This document shows positions 27,889 to 37,119 of a stretch of DNA of 64,000 bases, piece after piece; position 1 is the first letter of the stretch; each line of letters opens with the position of its first letter. Below the pieces are notes generated by a model. The model worked only from the letters and a program-made list of their open reading frames with translations, was not told the DNA's origin and did no database searches. This DNA comes from Pseudomonas sp. HN11 (GTDB lineage Bacteria; Pseudomonadota; Gammaproteobacteria; Pseudomonadales; Pseudomonadaceae): assembly GCF_021390155.1 (NCBI RefSeq), contig NZ_CP089985.1:5411501-5475500 (forward strand), read 5' to 3'. Made by a program: the position numbers and the translations under genes.

Positions 27889-28517
27889 TAACGCATTACC
27901 GAATCACAAATCATGTCCCGATGCCGCTGTTTAACCGCCTCATCCGACAGGTCGATTTGAAAGATCTCACTGAACGTATGGCGGTTGGACACCCGGTAAA
28001 AGCTGAACGAGTTGATCAGCAGGTGTACGTCCAACGGCTCCAGCCCTTCCCGGAACAAGCCCAGCTCGGCACCACGGCGCAAGGTTTCCCCTAGCCCTTC
28101 AAGGATTTTGCTGTTCATCGCCTTGATGGTGTCGGTGCGCTTCACGTACTCGGCATTGTGGATATTTTCGATGCTGACGATGCGCACGAAATCCACGTTC
28201 TGGTCATGGTGATCAAAGGTGAATTCTACCAGCCGCCGGATCGCCTCACGCGGTTCCAGCGCGGTGAGGTTCATACGGGTTTCGGTGTTGCGGATGTCGC
28301 CGTAGAGCTTCTCCAGCACCTCGACGTATAACTGCTCCTTGCTGCCGAAGTAGTAATAGATCATGCGTTTGGAGGTGTGGATACGCTCGGCGATCGCGTC
28401 CACGCGAGCGCCGGAAAGGCCCTGCTGGACAAACTCGACGATGGCTTCCTGGAGTATGTTTTCGCGGGTCTTTTCCGGATTGTTCTTGCGACTCTTGCGA
28501 GGTGCCTCGGTGGTCAT
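27876..28517 (-). CDS. TetR/AcrR family regulator of the quinate/shikimate cluster
   Basis: A 213-residue regulator. The N-terminal helix-turn-helix reads TRENILQEAIVEFVQQG and IHTSKRMIYYYFGSKEQLY, the TetR hallmark; the rest is a ligand-binding helical domain. It lies 78 bases downstream of quiC1 on the same strand, so it is likely co-transcribed and autoregulated. The palindrome at 30577-30590 is a candidate operator. Ligand unknown; a pathway intermediate is plausible. Confidence 0.88.
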   Translation of the reverse strand: MTTEAPRKSRKNNPEKTRENILQEAIVEFVQQGLSGARVDAIAERIHTSKRMIYYYFGSKEQLYVEVLEKLYGDIRNTETRMNLTALEPREAIRRLVEFTFDHHDQNVDFVRIVSIENIHNAEYVKRTDTIKAMNSKILEGLGETLRRGAELGLFREGLEPLDVHLLINSFSFYRVSNRHTFSEIFQIDLSDEAVKQRHRDMICDSVMRYLQA

Positions 28518-28595
28518 GGTGCGCTCACGGCCAGTGTTATGCAGGCCGTGATTATGGGCCGCGATGCTGCCTGAAAGAAAGCACCTGACCCACCG

Positions 28596-30497
28596 TTATA
28601 AACGCGCCTGGCGCACCGCGCCGCTGCGCGATTTAGCCATCGCGGCCAGGCGCACCGCCACATTGGCCGCGCCATAGCCGGCATAGCCGTTCTTGCGCTG
28701 GATGATCTCGAAGAAAAACCGCCCTTCGAACGGCTCGGTGTACACATGAAACAACTCACCACCCTGGGCGTCGCGGTCGTACAACACGTTGTAGTACGCC
28801 AACTCGCTGAGGAACTCGTCGTCGAAATCGAAACGCGCCGCCAGGTCGTCGTAGTAGTTGAGCGGGATATCCAGCAGCGGCACACCGGCCTCTTTGGCGC
28901 GGCGTACTTCGGCGAAAATATCCGCGCAGTCGAAGGCAATGTGGTGCACGCCCGAGCCACGATAGCTCGACAGGGCGTGGGAAATCGCGGTGTTGCGATT
29001 CTCGGAGATATTCAGCGGCAAACGGATCGAGCTGCATCGGCTGCGCAGCGCACGGCTTTTGACCAGGCCGTAAGGGTCGGGCAGCACCACTTCGTCGTCG
29101 GCTTCGAAATCCAGCAGGCTCTTGTAGAACAGCACCCAACTGTCGAGGCTGTCAGCCGGCAGGGCCATGGCCATGTGGTCGATGCGCAGCAAGCCGCCAC
29201 TGGATGACGCGGCAGGTTGCAGATTGAAGTCAGTGTCGTAGAGGCCGCCTTCGCTCTGATCCACCAGATAGATCAGGCTGCCATCCGGCGCGCGTACCGC
29301 CGCCAGTTCCAGTTCGTTGGGCCCGACCAGTCCGCGATAGGGCTGGCCTTTATAGGCCACCGCACGCTCCAAGGCCTTGGCGCTGTCCTTGACCCGAATC
29401 GCCGTGGCGCACAGCGACGGCCCGTGGGCTTCAAAGAAGTTGTGGGCGAAGGAATAGGGTTCACAGTTGAGGATCAGGTTGATATCGCCCTGGCGCAACA
29501 GGCTCACGCTCTTGGAGCGATGCTGCCCGGCCTTGACGAACCCCAGGCGCTCCAGCCAGTGGGTCAGCTTGGCGCCGAGGCTTTCGTCTACGGCAAATTC
29601 CAAAAATTCGATGCCGTCGTATTCGCTGGCCGCTGGGGTATCAAACAGAATTTCAACCGGTTGCGCGGGCGCTTCCTGCTTCAGGCGCTCGCGGGTTTTC
29701 TTTTCCAGGTACAGCAAGGAGCGCAGGCCGTCCGCCGCGTTCGCGCGGGTCGGCGCGGCGCGAAAGCCGTCGTTGAAAATTTCCAGGGACAGCGGCCCGG
29801 TGTAGCCACTCTTGATGATCGGCGCCAGGAACCCTGCCAGGTCGAATTCGCCTTGGCCGGGAAAGCAGCGAAAATGACGGCTCCACTCCAGCACGTCCAT
29901 GGCCAGGATCGGCGCGTCGGCCATTTGCACAAAAAAGATCTTGTCGCCGGGAATCTCCGCAATGGCACTCGGATCACCTTTGAGGGACAGGGTGTGGAAG
30001 CTGTCGAGCAGTACGCCGAGGCTGGGATGGTCAACCTGACGCACCAGGTTCCATACCTGTTGCCAGGTATTCACATGCTTGCCCCAGGCCAACGCTTCGT
30101 AGCCGATGCGCAGGCCACGACGGCCGGCGTGTTCGGCGAGCAGGCTCAGGTCATCCAGCAAAATGCGCTCGTCACCCACGCAGTCGGCCGAGGCGTTGCT
30201 GCACACCAGCACCAGATCGGTGCCCAGCTCCTGCATCAAATCGAATTTACGCTCGGCACGCTCCAGATTGCGCGCCAGGCGGTCGCGGCGGCAGCCTTCA
30301 AAGTCCCGAAATGGCTGGAACAAGGTGATGGCAATGCCAAGGTCGGCGCACATTTGCCTAACTTCACGCGGGCTGCCGTCGTAGTACAACAGATCGTTTT
30401 CGAAGATTTCTACACCGTTAAACCCGGCGGCCGCGATGGCATCGAGTTTTTCCGGCAGGGTTCCGCTCAAGGAAACGGTGGCAATCGAGCGCTGCAT
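28596..30497 (-). CDS. quiC1: 3-dehydroshikimate dehydratase QuiC1 fused to VOC/HPPD-like domain
   Basis: A 633-residue two-domain enzyme. The N-terminal TIM barrel (1-280) carries all four metal ligands of the family in order: Glu134 (GYEAL), Asp165 (LLDSFH), Gln191 (FVQMAD) and Glu239 (SLEIF). The C-terminal half (about 300-620) is a vicinal-oxygen-chelate domain with HMAM, VHHIAF and FFFEIIQR, so its His-His-Glu metal triad also looks intact. It makes protocatechuate from 3-dehydroshikimate. I chose the ATG at 30497, after GGGAG. Divergent from the MFS gene. Confidence 0.94.
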   Translation of the reverse strand: MQRSIATVSLSGTLPEKLDAIAAAGFNGVEIFENDLLYYDGSPREVRQMCADLGIAITLFQPFRDFEGCRRDRLARNLERAERKFDLMQELGTDLVLVCSNASADCVGDERILLDDLSLLAEHAGRRGLRIGYEALAWGKHVNTWQQVWNLVRQVDHPSLGVLLDSFHTLSLKGDPSAIAEIPGDKIFFVQMADAPILAMDVLEWSRHFRCFPGQGEFDLAGFLAPIIKSGYTGPLSLEIFNDGFRAAPTRANAADGLRSLLYLEKKTRERLKQEAPAQPVEILFDTPAASEYDGIEFLEFAVDESLGAKLTHWLERLGFVKAGQHRSKSVSLLRQGDINLILNCEPYSFAHNFFEAHGPSLCATAIRVKDSAKALERAVAYKGQPYRGLVGPNELELAAVRAPDGSLIYLVDQSEGGLYDTDFNLQPAASSSGGLLRIDHMAMALPADSLDSWVLFYKSLLDFEADDEVVLPDPYGLVKSRALRSRCSSIRLPLNISENRNTAISHALSSYRGSGVHHIAFDCADIFAEVRRAKEAGVPLLDIPLNYYDDLAARFDFDDEFLSELAYYNVLYDRDAQGGELFHVYTEPFEGRFFFEIIQRKNGYAGYGAANVAVRLAAMAKSRSGAVRQARL

Positions 30498-30576
30498 GGG
30501 CGACTCCCGGTATTTAAGGCTCATCTTATTTACGACAAATTATTGGCCGCTAAACTGTTCACAGCAATTAAAATGT

Positions 30577-30590
30577 ACGAACCGGTTAGT
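30577..30590. promoter_or_regulatory. Candidate TetR operator in the quiC1/MFS divergent promoter
   Basis: ACGAACC-GGTTAGT is a 14-base palindrome (6 of 7 positions paired) centred on AACCGGTT, located in the 220-base divergent region 80 bases from the quiC1 start and 128 bases from the MFS start. Its place suits control of both transcripts by the local TetR protein; not demonstrated. Confidence 0.45.
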
Positions 30591-30717
30591 TTTTGGTGCG
30601 ATTATCGAACACTATGCCCTTTTGGCGAATTGACGATTTTTTAGCCGCTGCGCACCATCGATTCAGTAACAAGACCCAGAACACACCATAAAAATTTCAA
30701 AAAACGGGTACGACCTC

Positions 30718-32052
30718 ATGCCTCTGCAAAACTCCGCCTTGGCCGCACGCCACGGCACCCCGCACGCCGGCATCGGCGACAAGATCCGCGGCGCCCTGGC
30801 CGTGGGTAAAACGCGCTGGGGCATGTTGGCCCTGGTGTTTTTCGCCACCACCCTCAACTACATCGACCGCGCCGCGCTGGGCGTCATGCAGCCGATCCTG
30901 GCCAAAGAAATGAGCTGGACGGCGATGGACTACGCCAACATCAATTTTTGGTTCCAGGTCGGCTACGCCATCGGCTTTGTGCTGCAAGGTCGCTTGATAG
31001 ACCGGGTGGGCGTGAAACGCGTGTTCTTCTGCGCCGTGCTGTTGTGGAGCCTTGCGACCGGCGCCCACGGCCTGGCCACCTCAGCCGTTGGCTTCATGGT
31101 GTGCCGTTTTATCCTCGGGTTGACCGAAGCCGCCAACTACCCGGCGTGCGTCAAGACCACGCGTTTGTGGTTCCCGGCCGGTGAGCGCGCGGTGGCCACC
31201 GGTATCTTCAATGCCGGCACCAACGTCGGCGCGATGATGACGCCGATGCTGCTGCCGTTGATCCTCCACGTATGGGGCTGGCAGGCGGCGTTCCTGTGCA
31301 TGTCGGCACTAGGCGGGATCTGGTTGGTGTTCTGGGGCCTGAAGTACTTCAACCCGGAAGACCATCCCAGCGTCAAACAATCCGAATTGGACTACGTGCA
31401 ACAGGAAGTCGAACCGGAACAACCCCGCGTGCCGTTCAGCCGTATCTTACGCATGCGTGGCACCTGGGCCTTCGCCCTCGCCTACTCGATGACAGCGCCC
31501 GTGTTCTGGTTCTACCTGTACTGGCTACCGCCATTCCTGAACCAGCAATACAACCTGGGCATCAACGTGACCCAGATGGGTATCCCACTGATCATCATCT
31601 ATTTGACGGCGGATTTCGGCAGCGTGGGTGGGGGGATCCTGTCGTCATTCCTGATCGGCCGTGGCATGAACTCGATCAAGGCGCGCCTACTGTCGATGCT
31701 GCTGTTTGCCTGCTGCATCGTCGGCGTGATCATGGCCGCCGGTTCCAGCCAGCTGTGGGTCGCGGTATTTGCCATCTCCCTGGCGATCGGTGCGCATCAG
31801 GCCTGGACCGCCAACATCTGGAGCCTGGTGATGGACTACACGCCCAAGCATATGATGAGCACAGTGTTCGGGTTCGGCGGCATGTGCGCGGCTATCGGCG
31901 GTATGTTCATGACCCAGATCGTCGGCCACATCCTGACCGTGACCAACAACAACTACACCGTGTTGTTCACCCTGATCCCGGCGATGTACTTCATTGCGCT
32001 GACCTGGATGTACTTCATGGCACCGCGCAAGATCCCTACGGTAGACGCTTGA
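30718..32052 (+). CDS. MFS transporter, ACS family, probable quinate/shikimate uptake
   Basis: A 444-residue transporter with about 12 helices. The region LVFFATTLNYIDRAALGVMQP and the loop GRLIDRVGVKR, then GLTEAANYPACVKTTRLWFP, mark the anion:cation symporter (ACS) family that imports organic acids such as hexuronates, phthalate and quinate. Its divergent position from quiC1 and proximity to aroQ-aroE make shikimate or quinate the likely substrate (inference). Its stop is one base from the stop of the convergent DMT gene, with no terminator between. Confidence 0.85.
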   Translation: MPLQNSALAARHGTPHAGIGDKIRGALAVGKTRWGMLALVFFATTLNYIDRAALGVMQPILAKEMSWTAMDYANINFWFQVGYAIGFVLQGRLIDRVGVKRVFFCAVLLWSLATGAHGLATSAVGFMVCRFILGLTEAANYPACVKTTRLWFPAGERAVATGIFNAGTNVGAMMTPMLLPLILHVWGWQAAFLCMSALGGIWLVFWGLKYFNPEDHPSVKQSELDYVQQEVEPEQPRVPFSRILRMRGTWAFALAYSMTAPVFWFYLYWLPPFLNQQYNLGINVTQMGIPLIIIYLTADFGSVGGGILSSFLIGRGMNSIKARLLSMLLFACCIVGVIMAAGSSQLWVAVFAISLAIGAHQAWTANIWSLVMDYTPKHMMSTVFGFGGMCAAIGGMFMTQIVGHILTVTNNNYTVLFTLIPAMYFIALTWMYFMAPRKIPTVDA

Positions 32053-32053
32053 T

Positions 32054-32932
32054 CTACCGGCGCCGCTGCTGCCAGGCAGCGGCCAGCCCGCTCATGCAGA
32101 TCACCCCGATGCCGACCACCGTGGTCACATCGGGGGTATGGTTGAACACCAGCCAGCCCAACAACCCCGCGAATACGATCTGGCAATAGCCGAACGGCGC
32201 CAGCAAGGCCGGTGCCGCAAAGCGGAACGCCTGGGTCAACATCAAGTGCGCGGTCATCCCGCAGGTGCCCAGGGCCAGCATCAACGCGCCATGCCACAGC
32301 GTGGGGATCTGCCAGAAGAACGGCACCATCGCACTCATTACCAAGGTGTTGCACAGACCGGCGAAGAAGTTGCTGGTGGTGGGCGTGTCGTACTGGCTGA
32401 GAATGCGCGTGAGCAGTTGGTAGAAGCAGAAGAACAGCGCCGAACACAGCGGCAGCAACACCGCCGGGGTGAACAGTTCGCCGCCGGGGTGGATGATGAT
32501 CAGCACGCCGACAAACCCGCAGATCACCGCCAGCCATTGGCCACGGGTCACGTGCTCACCCAGCAGCGGCACCGACAGTGCCGTCACCAGGATCGGCGCG
32601 AGGAAGTTCACCGCCGTGGCTTCCGCCAGCGGGATGTAATGCAACGCCGTCGTGAAAAACAGGCTGGTGCCCAACAGGCAAAGCGCCCGGACCACCTGCA
32701 TCCCCGGCCGTTTGCTGCGCAGCACGCGCAAACCCGATTGCGGCAGGAAAATGCCGGCCATCAATAAGGTGTGCACCAGGTAACGCGCCCACACCACCAT
32801 CACGATCGGGTAGAACCCGGCCAGGTATTTGGACAAGGCGTCATGGCTGGAGAACAGGAACGTCGCCAGGACAATCAGCAAAATGCCCTTGAAGGGATGG
32901 TTGACGCCGGATAAAGGGGTACTGACAGTCAT
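32054..32932 (-). CDS. DMT superfamily transporter (two EamA domains)
   Basis: A 292-residue protein with ten hydrophobic helices in two EamA halves, the first including LFTTALHYIPLAEATAVNFLAPI-type residues (about 93-115), the second FAAPALLAPFGYCQIVFAGLLG. These are typical of drug/metabolite exporters. The substrate is unknown. Convergent with, and ending 2 bases from, the MFS gene; transcription of the two must run into each other. Confidence 0.85.
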   Translation of the reverse strand: MTVSTPLSGVNHPFKGILLIVLATFLFSSHDALSKYLAGFYPIVMVVWARYLVHTLLMAGIFLPQSGLRVLRSKRPGMQVVRALCLLGTSLFFTTALHYIPLAEATAVNFLAPILVTALSVPLLGEHVTRGQWLAVICGFVGVLIIIHPGGELFTPAVLLPLCSALFFCFYQLLTRILSQYDTPTTSNFFAGLCNTLVMSAMVPFFWQIPTLWHGALMLALGTCGMTAHLMLTQAFRFAAPALLAPFGYCQIVFAGLLGWLVFNHTPDVTTVVGIGVICMSGLAAAWQQRRR

Positions 32933-33110
32933 CGGATTCTCGTGTGTGGCGCGCGGTCGAGCTCAACCCGGTAATCTAGCAGCCGGGCTGGAGTCTGCCC
33001 CAAGAGCATAACCAAACAGCGTGCGAACAGCGCACTAAATCACGGGTTTCGAGTCCAACGCTGCACATTGACCGCCGTGTTGCACACTTTTTAACCAAGG
33101 CCTTGCCACT

Positions 33111-33527
33111 ATGAAAAAAGCCCTCTTTGTTTTGTCCGCCCTCGCCCTGCTCACCGCCTGCAATCAAGAAGCCAAGGACGCGCCCAAACCTGCCCCGGCA
33201 TCCGTGCAAGCTACCTTGGTACCGCAAACCCCGCCCACCGATAAATGGGTCGGCAAATGGATCGGCGTCGAAGGCCTGCATCTGACCATCGCCAAGGACG
33301 ACGCCGTCGGCCGGGGTCACTACATTCTCACCATGCAATACGGCCTCGACGCCGATGACGCGGGCACTTTCAAGGGTGAAGCGACCGAAGACGGCATCGC
33401 CTTCACTCGCCCGGATGGCCCGCAACTGCTGCGTGCCGGTGACGGCGCTGCCACCGGGATGAAATGGCTGGCAGATAAAAAGGATTGCCTGGTGGTGGAT
33501 ACCGGCGAAGGTTACTGCCGCGACTGA
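33111..33527 (+). CDS. Small lipoprotein, function unknown
   Basis: A 138-residue protein with a lipoprotein signal peptide ending in the lipobox LLTAC (Cys18). A Pro/Ala-rich linker follows, then a compact domain with WVGKWIGVEGLHLTI and KKDCLVVDTGEGYCRD, including two further cysteines likely to form a disulfide. The C-terminal pattern suggests a small beta-rich domain. Monocistronic; not assigned to a named family. Confidence 0.75.
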   Translation: MKKALFVLSALALLTACNQEAKDAPKPAPASVQATLVPQTPPTDKWVGKWIGVEGLHLTIAKDDAVGRGHYILTMQYGLDADDAGTFKGEATEDGIAFTRPDGPQLLRAGDGAATGMKWLADKKDCLVVDTGEGYCRD

Positions 33528-33682
33528 ACCGGTTTTGCTGACACAAGTTTCATCTGGCGCCCCTGCCGGGACTGGCCGAGAACAGCGATACTACGCAGCT
33601 CTCGTACCTGTCGGACAGCCGGGCTGGCGCCATTCCTACGCACCAACAACACTGTTCCAGAGTTCATCGAGAGGATTGCCCC

Positions 33683-34570
33683 ATGCTATGGAAAAAAGGC
33701 CGACGCAGCGACAACGTGGTAGATGCCCGCGATGACAGTGGCGGCGGCGGAGGCGGCATGCGTTTTGGGGGCGGCAAGGGCCTGAGCCTCACGGCAATCG
33801 TACTGATCGTCGGCATTGGCTGGCTGACCGGCCAAGACCCGATGCAGATCCTCGGCCAGTTGACCGGCCAGATGGAACAGGCACCGTCGGTGAGTACGCC
33901 GTCGCGCCAGGCACCGCCGGCCAACGATGAACAAGCCGATTTTGTCCGCGCCGTACTGGGCGATACCGAAGATACCTGGGCCCAGGTGTTCCAGGAAAAC
34001 GGGTTGGCCTACAAGAACCCGAAACTGATCTTGTTCCGCGGCCGGGTGAATTCGGCCTGCGGTGGTGCGACCTCGGCCAGTGGCCCGTTTTATTGCCCGG
34101 CTGATCAGCAGGTGTATCTGGACCTGGATTTCTTCCGGGAAATGTCGCAACGCTTCCAGGCTGCCGGCGATTTTGCCCAGGCTTACGTGATCGCCCACGA
34201 AGTCGGGCACCACGTGCAGACGCTGCTGGGTATCTCGTCGAAGATCCAGGCGGCGCGCCAGCAGGGCCGGCAGATGCAAGGCGACGGCGGCCTGCTGGTC
34301 CGCCAGGAACTGCAAGCAGACTGCTTTGCCGGCGTCTGGGCCAACCGTGCGCAAAAGCGCCTTAACTGGCTGGAGCCCGGCGATATTGAAGAAGCACTGA
34401 ATGCGGCCAACGCTATCGGCGATGACCGTTTGCAGCAACAGGGTCAAGGGCGCGTCGTACCGGACTCGTTTACCCACGGCACCTCGGCGCAGCGGGTTCG
34501 CTGGTTCAAGACCGGCTTCGCCCAGGGCCAGATCACTCAATGCGACACTTTTACCGCCAAGAGTCTTTAG
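33683..34570 (+). CDS. Neutral zinc metallopeptidase family protein (YpfJ-like)
   Basis: A 295-residue protein with a Gly-rich N-terminus (SGGGGGGMRFGGGKG), one transmembrane helix (about 35-50) and a zinc-protease domain with HEVGH (His172-His176, HExxH) and a later ELQADCFAGVWA, the typical third-ligand region of this family. RBS GAGAGG lies before the ATG. It ends next to the hydrolase gene (no gap), so the two are likely one operon. Confidence 0.88.
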   Translation: MLWKKGRRSDNVVDARDDSGGGGGGMRFGGGKGLSLTAIVLIVGIGWLTGQDPMQILGQLTGQMEQAPSVSTPSRQAPPANDEQADFVRAVLGDTEDTWAQVFQENGLAYKNPKLILFRGRVNSACGGATSASGPFYCPADQQVYLDLDFFREMSQRFQAAGDFAQAYVIAHEVGHHVQTLLGISSKIQAARQQGRQMQGDGGLLVRQELQADCFAGVWANRAQKRLNWLEPGDIEEALNAANAIGDDRLQQQGQGRVVPDSFTHGTSAQRVRWFKTGFAQGQITQCDTFTAKSL

Positions 34571-35557
34571 ATGAATAAACGATTGGGATTGCTGCTGGGT
34601 TTGTTGGTCACCTGTTCCGCCTTGGCCGCCGGGCCTGTCGTAAAAGAGCATGGCGTAAAGGAAGTCAGTCCCGATCGTTTCCACCTGGAGGCCGGCGACC
34701 TCAGCCTGGGTTTAAGCCAGGACTGGAGCATACCGCTACCCCAAGTCACCCGTGCATTGATCATCGTGCATGGCCGACTGCGCAATGCGCAGACCTACCT
34801 GCAAAGCGGTGAAGACGCCGCCGAGCATGCGGGCCAGGCCGCCCATACACTGGTGATTGCGCCGCAGTTTCTCAATGAATCCGACGTGAAGCGTAACCAA
34901 CTGGACCATCAGGTCCTGCGCTGGAAAGGCAATGACTGGATGGCCGGCGAACCGTCGACCGGACCAAGGCCAATCAGCTCCTACGGCGCCCTCGACCAGA
35001 TCATCAAGCACCTGGGCAACCGCAAGCTATTCCCGGCACTCAAGGAAATCGTGGTGGCCGGCCACTCCGGCGGCGGCCAGGTGGTGCAGCGCTTTGCCCT
35101 CACCGGCCACGATCACCCTACCCTGCAGACCGAGGGCATCCGCCTGCGTTACGTGGTGGCCAACCCGTCGTCCTACGCCTACTTCACCCCACAGCGACCG
35201 GTGAAATTCGATACCGCCAGTTGCCCAGGCTTCAACGACTGGAAATACGGCCTGCAAAACCTGCCGGCCTACGCCAAGGGCCAGAGCGCCGAGCAGCTTG
35301 AGCAGGCTTATGTGTCACGCAACATCACTTACCTGCTGGGCCAGCAAGACACCGACCCGAACCACCCAGCGCTGGATAAAAGCTGCGCCGCTGAAACCCA
35401 GGGCGCGTATCGCCTGATTCGTGGGCACAACTATTTTGACTACCTCAAGCAGCGCCATCCGCAATTGAGCCATCAGTTGGTGGAAGTGCCGGGGGTGGGA
35501 CATAACGGGGATGGGATGTTTACGTCGCCGGAAGGCCAGAAAGTACTCTTTCAATAG
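34571..35557 (+). CDS. Secreted alpha/beta-fold hydrolase
   Basis: A 328-residue protein with a signal peptide (MNKRLGLLLGLLVTCSALAA). The fold signatures are LIIVHGRLRNA (oxyanion loop), VVAGHSGGGQVV (nucleophile Ser in GHSGG) and GVGHNGDGMF (catalytic His). It acts in the periplasm or outside; the substrate is unknown, with esterase or peptidase both possible. It begins immediately after the metallopeptidase stop. Confidence 0.82.
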   Translation: MNKRLGLLLGLLVTCSALAAGPVVKEHGVKEVSPDRFHLEAGDLSLGLSQDWSIPLPQVTRALIIVHGRLRNAQTYLQSGEDAAEHAGQAAHTLVIAPQFLNESDVKRNQLDHQVLRWKGNDWMAGEPSTGPRPISSYGALDQIIKHLGNRKLFPALKEIVVAGHSGGGQVVQRFALTGHDHPTLQTEGIRLRYVVANPSSYAYFTPQRPVKFDTASCPGFNDWKYGLQNLPAYAKGQSAEQLEQAYVSRNITYLLGQQDTDPNHPALDKSCAAETQGAYRLIRGHNYFDYLKQRHPQLSHQLVEVPGVGHNGDGMFTSPEGQKVLFQ

Positions 35558-35580
35558 CTTCTCTTGAAGAAACCCAATCA

Positions 35581-35610
35581 AAATGTGGGAGCAAGCCCCC
35601 TCCCACATTT
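35581..35610. repeat. REP-type inverted repeat, likely terminator
   Basis: AAATGTGGGAG (35581-35591) pairs perfectly with CTCCCACATTT (35600-35610), 8-base loop GCAAGCCCC part. It lies between the convergent hydrolase and HAD genes and carries the REP core GTGGGAGCAAGCCCC. Confidence 0.75.
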
Positions 35611-35627
35611 GATCTCCATTGTCTGGG

Positions 35628-36215
35628 CTAGATCATCCCGAGTAAAACCGCGCAGTCTGCTGCATGCCAATCCACCAACTCGGGCCACGGGTTCTCCGGC
35701 ACATTCACCAACACTGTCCGCGTCCCCGCCGCTCGGCCGCAATCCAGGTCGAAGCGGTAGTCACCGACCATCACCATCTCGCTCGGCGAAATGTCCCAGG
35801 CCGCCGCCAGTTTCAGCAAGCCATCCGGATCGGGCTTGGGTTGCGCATCGTCACGTCCCAGCACGTCCTCAATGGCAAAGCAGTCCGCCAGGCCGATCGC
35901 TTCCAGGGTGACGTGCGCCAACTCCCGAGCATTGCGGGTCAGGATACCCAAGCGATAACCGCGTCCGGCCAGCTCACGCACCAGCTCAACCGCGCCTTCA
36001 GCCGCAACTGAACCCAGCGCCAGCTCGCGCTCGTGCTCCAGCAACCACGCATGCTTGGCCGCCGCAACCTCCGCCGGCAACGCCGCCAGGTGCGTGAGGA
36101 TATCGTCCTCGGGCGCAATCTCCAGGGCCACGCGAATGGCCGCGAAGTCATGCACGGCCACCGTGAGGGTGCCGTCCATGTCGAACACCCAGTGTTTTAC
36201 CTCTGACAGGCTCAT
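35628..36215 (-). CDS. HAD-superfamily phosphatase (Gph/YjjG-like)
   Basis: A 195-residue HAD hydrolase with motif I VFDMDGTLT (nucleophile Asp), motif II ILTRN, motif III KP and motif IV VGDYRFDLDCG, so the active site is complete. Small cap domain between. The start at 36215 gives MSLSEVKHWVFDMDG; the ORF continues upstream to 36326 inside tesB. It overlaps tesB by 4 bases (ATGA). Substrate unknown; phosphoglycolate-like small phosphates are possible. Confidence 0.88.
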   Translation of the reverse strand: MSLSEVKHWVFDMDGTLTVAVHDFAAIRVALEIAPEDDILTHLAALPAEVAAAKHAWLLEHERELALGSVAAEGAVELVRELAGRGYRLGILTRNARELAHVTLEAIGLADCFAIEDVLGRDDAQPKPDPDGLLKLAAAWDISPSEMVMVGDYRFDLDCGRAAGTRTVLVNVPENPWPELVDWHAADCAVLLGMI

Positions 36216-37081
36216 GCCCAATCCTTGCGGTGGCGAATCAGGCCTTCCTGGCTCACCGAGGCCACCAGTTGCCCGGCGCGGTTGTACACGCTGCCACGGG
36301 AGAAGCCACGGGAATTGCCGGCCCATGGACTGTCCATGGCGTACAGCAACCAGTCATCGGCGCGCAGGTCGGCGTGGAACCACAGCGCGTGGTCGAGGCT
36401 GGCGACCTGCATGTCTTTGTGCCACACGGTCTTGCCATGGGGCAGCAGCGAGGTGGTCAGCAGGCCGAAGTCCGAGGCGTAGGCCAGCAGGTATTTGTGC
36501 AGCGCCGGCGCATCAGCCAGGGCGCCGTCGGCGCGAAACCACACGTATTTGACCGGGTCGGACGGCTGCGGGTTGAACGGGTCTTTTTCGGTGACCGGGC
36601 GCACTTCGATCGGCTTGGGGCACAGCAGCTTGTCGCGCATGTGCTCGGGGATCAGGTGCGCACGCTGCTGGGTCAGTTCCAGCTCCGACGGCAGGTTTTC
36701 CGGGCCCACTACCACGGGCATAGTGGTCTGGTGGTCGAAGCCTTGTTCGTCGTACTGGAACGAGGTGGTGCAGGTGAAGATCGGGTGGCCCTTCTGGATC
36801 GCAGTCACGCGGCGCGTGCTGAAACTGCCGCCATCACGCACACGGTCCACCGAGTACACCACCGGCAACTTTGCATCGCCGGGGCGCAGGAAATAACCAT
36901 GCAGGGAATGCACGTGCCGCGCTTCTTCTACGGTCTGGCTGGCGGCCGACAGCGACTGGCCAAGCACCTGGCCGCCGAACAGTTGGCGAAAACCCAGGTC
37001 CTGGCTGCGGCCGCGAAAGAGGTTTTCCTCGATCGGCTCCAGGGTCAGCAAGTCCACCAGATCTTCCAATACTTGGCTCAT
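36212..37081 (-). CDS. tesB: Acyl-CoA thioesterase II (TesB)
   Basis: A 289-residue double-hotdog thioesterase with FGGQVLGQSLSAASQTV, LHGYFLRPGD and the C-terminal ASLDHALWFHADLRADDWLL, which contains the catalytic Asp region of TesB. It hydrolyses medium and long acyl-CoAs. I chose the ATG at 37081 (MSQVLEDLVDLL); upstream frame to 37144 is non-coding. Co-translated with the HAD phosphatase. Confidence 0.93.
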   Translation of the reverse strand: MSQVLEDLVDLLTLEPIEENLFRGRSQDLGFRQLFGGQVLGQSLSAASQTVEEARHVHSLHGYFLRPGDAKLPVVYSVDRVRDGGSFSTRRVTAIQKGHPIFTCTTSFQYDEQGFDHQTTMPVVVGPENLPSELELTQQRAHLIPEHMRDKLLCPKPIEVRPVTEKDPFNPQPSDPVKYVWFRADGALADAPALHKYLLAYASDFGLLTTSLLPHGKTVWHKDMQVASLDHALWFHADLRADDWLLYAMDSPWAGNSRGFSRGSVYNRAGQLVASVSQEGLIRHRKDWA

Positions 37082-37119
37082 AGAGCAACTCCTACAATCT
37101 ATGGGGCATTCCGGGCTGC

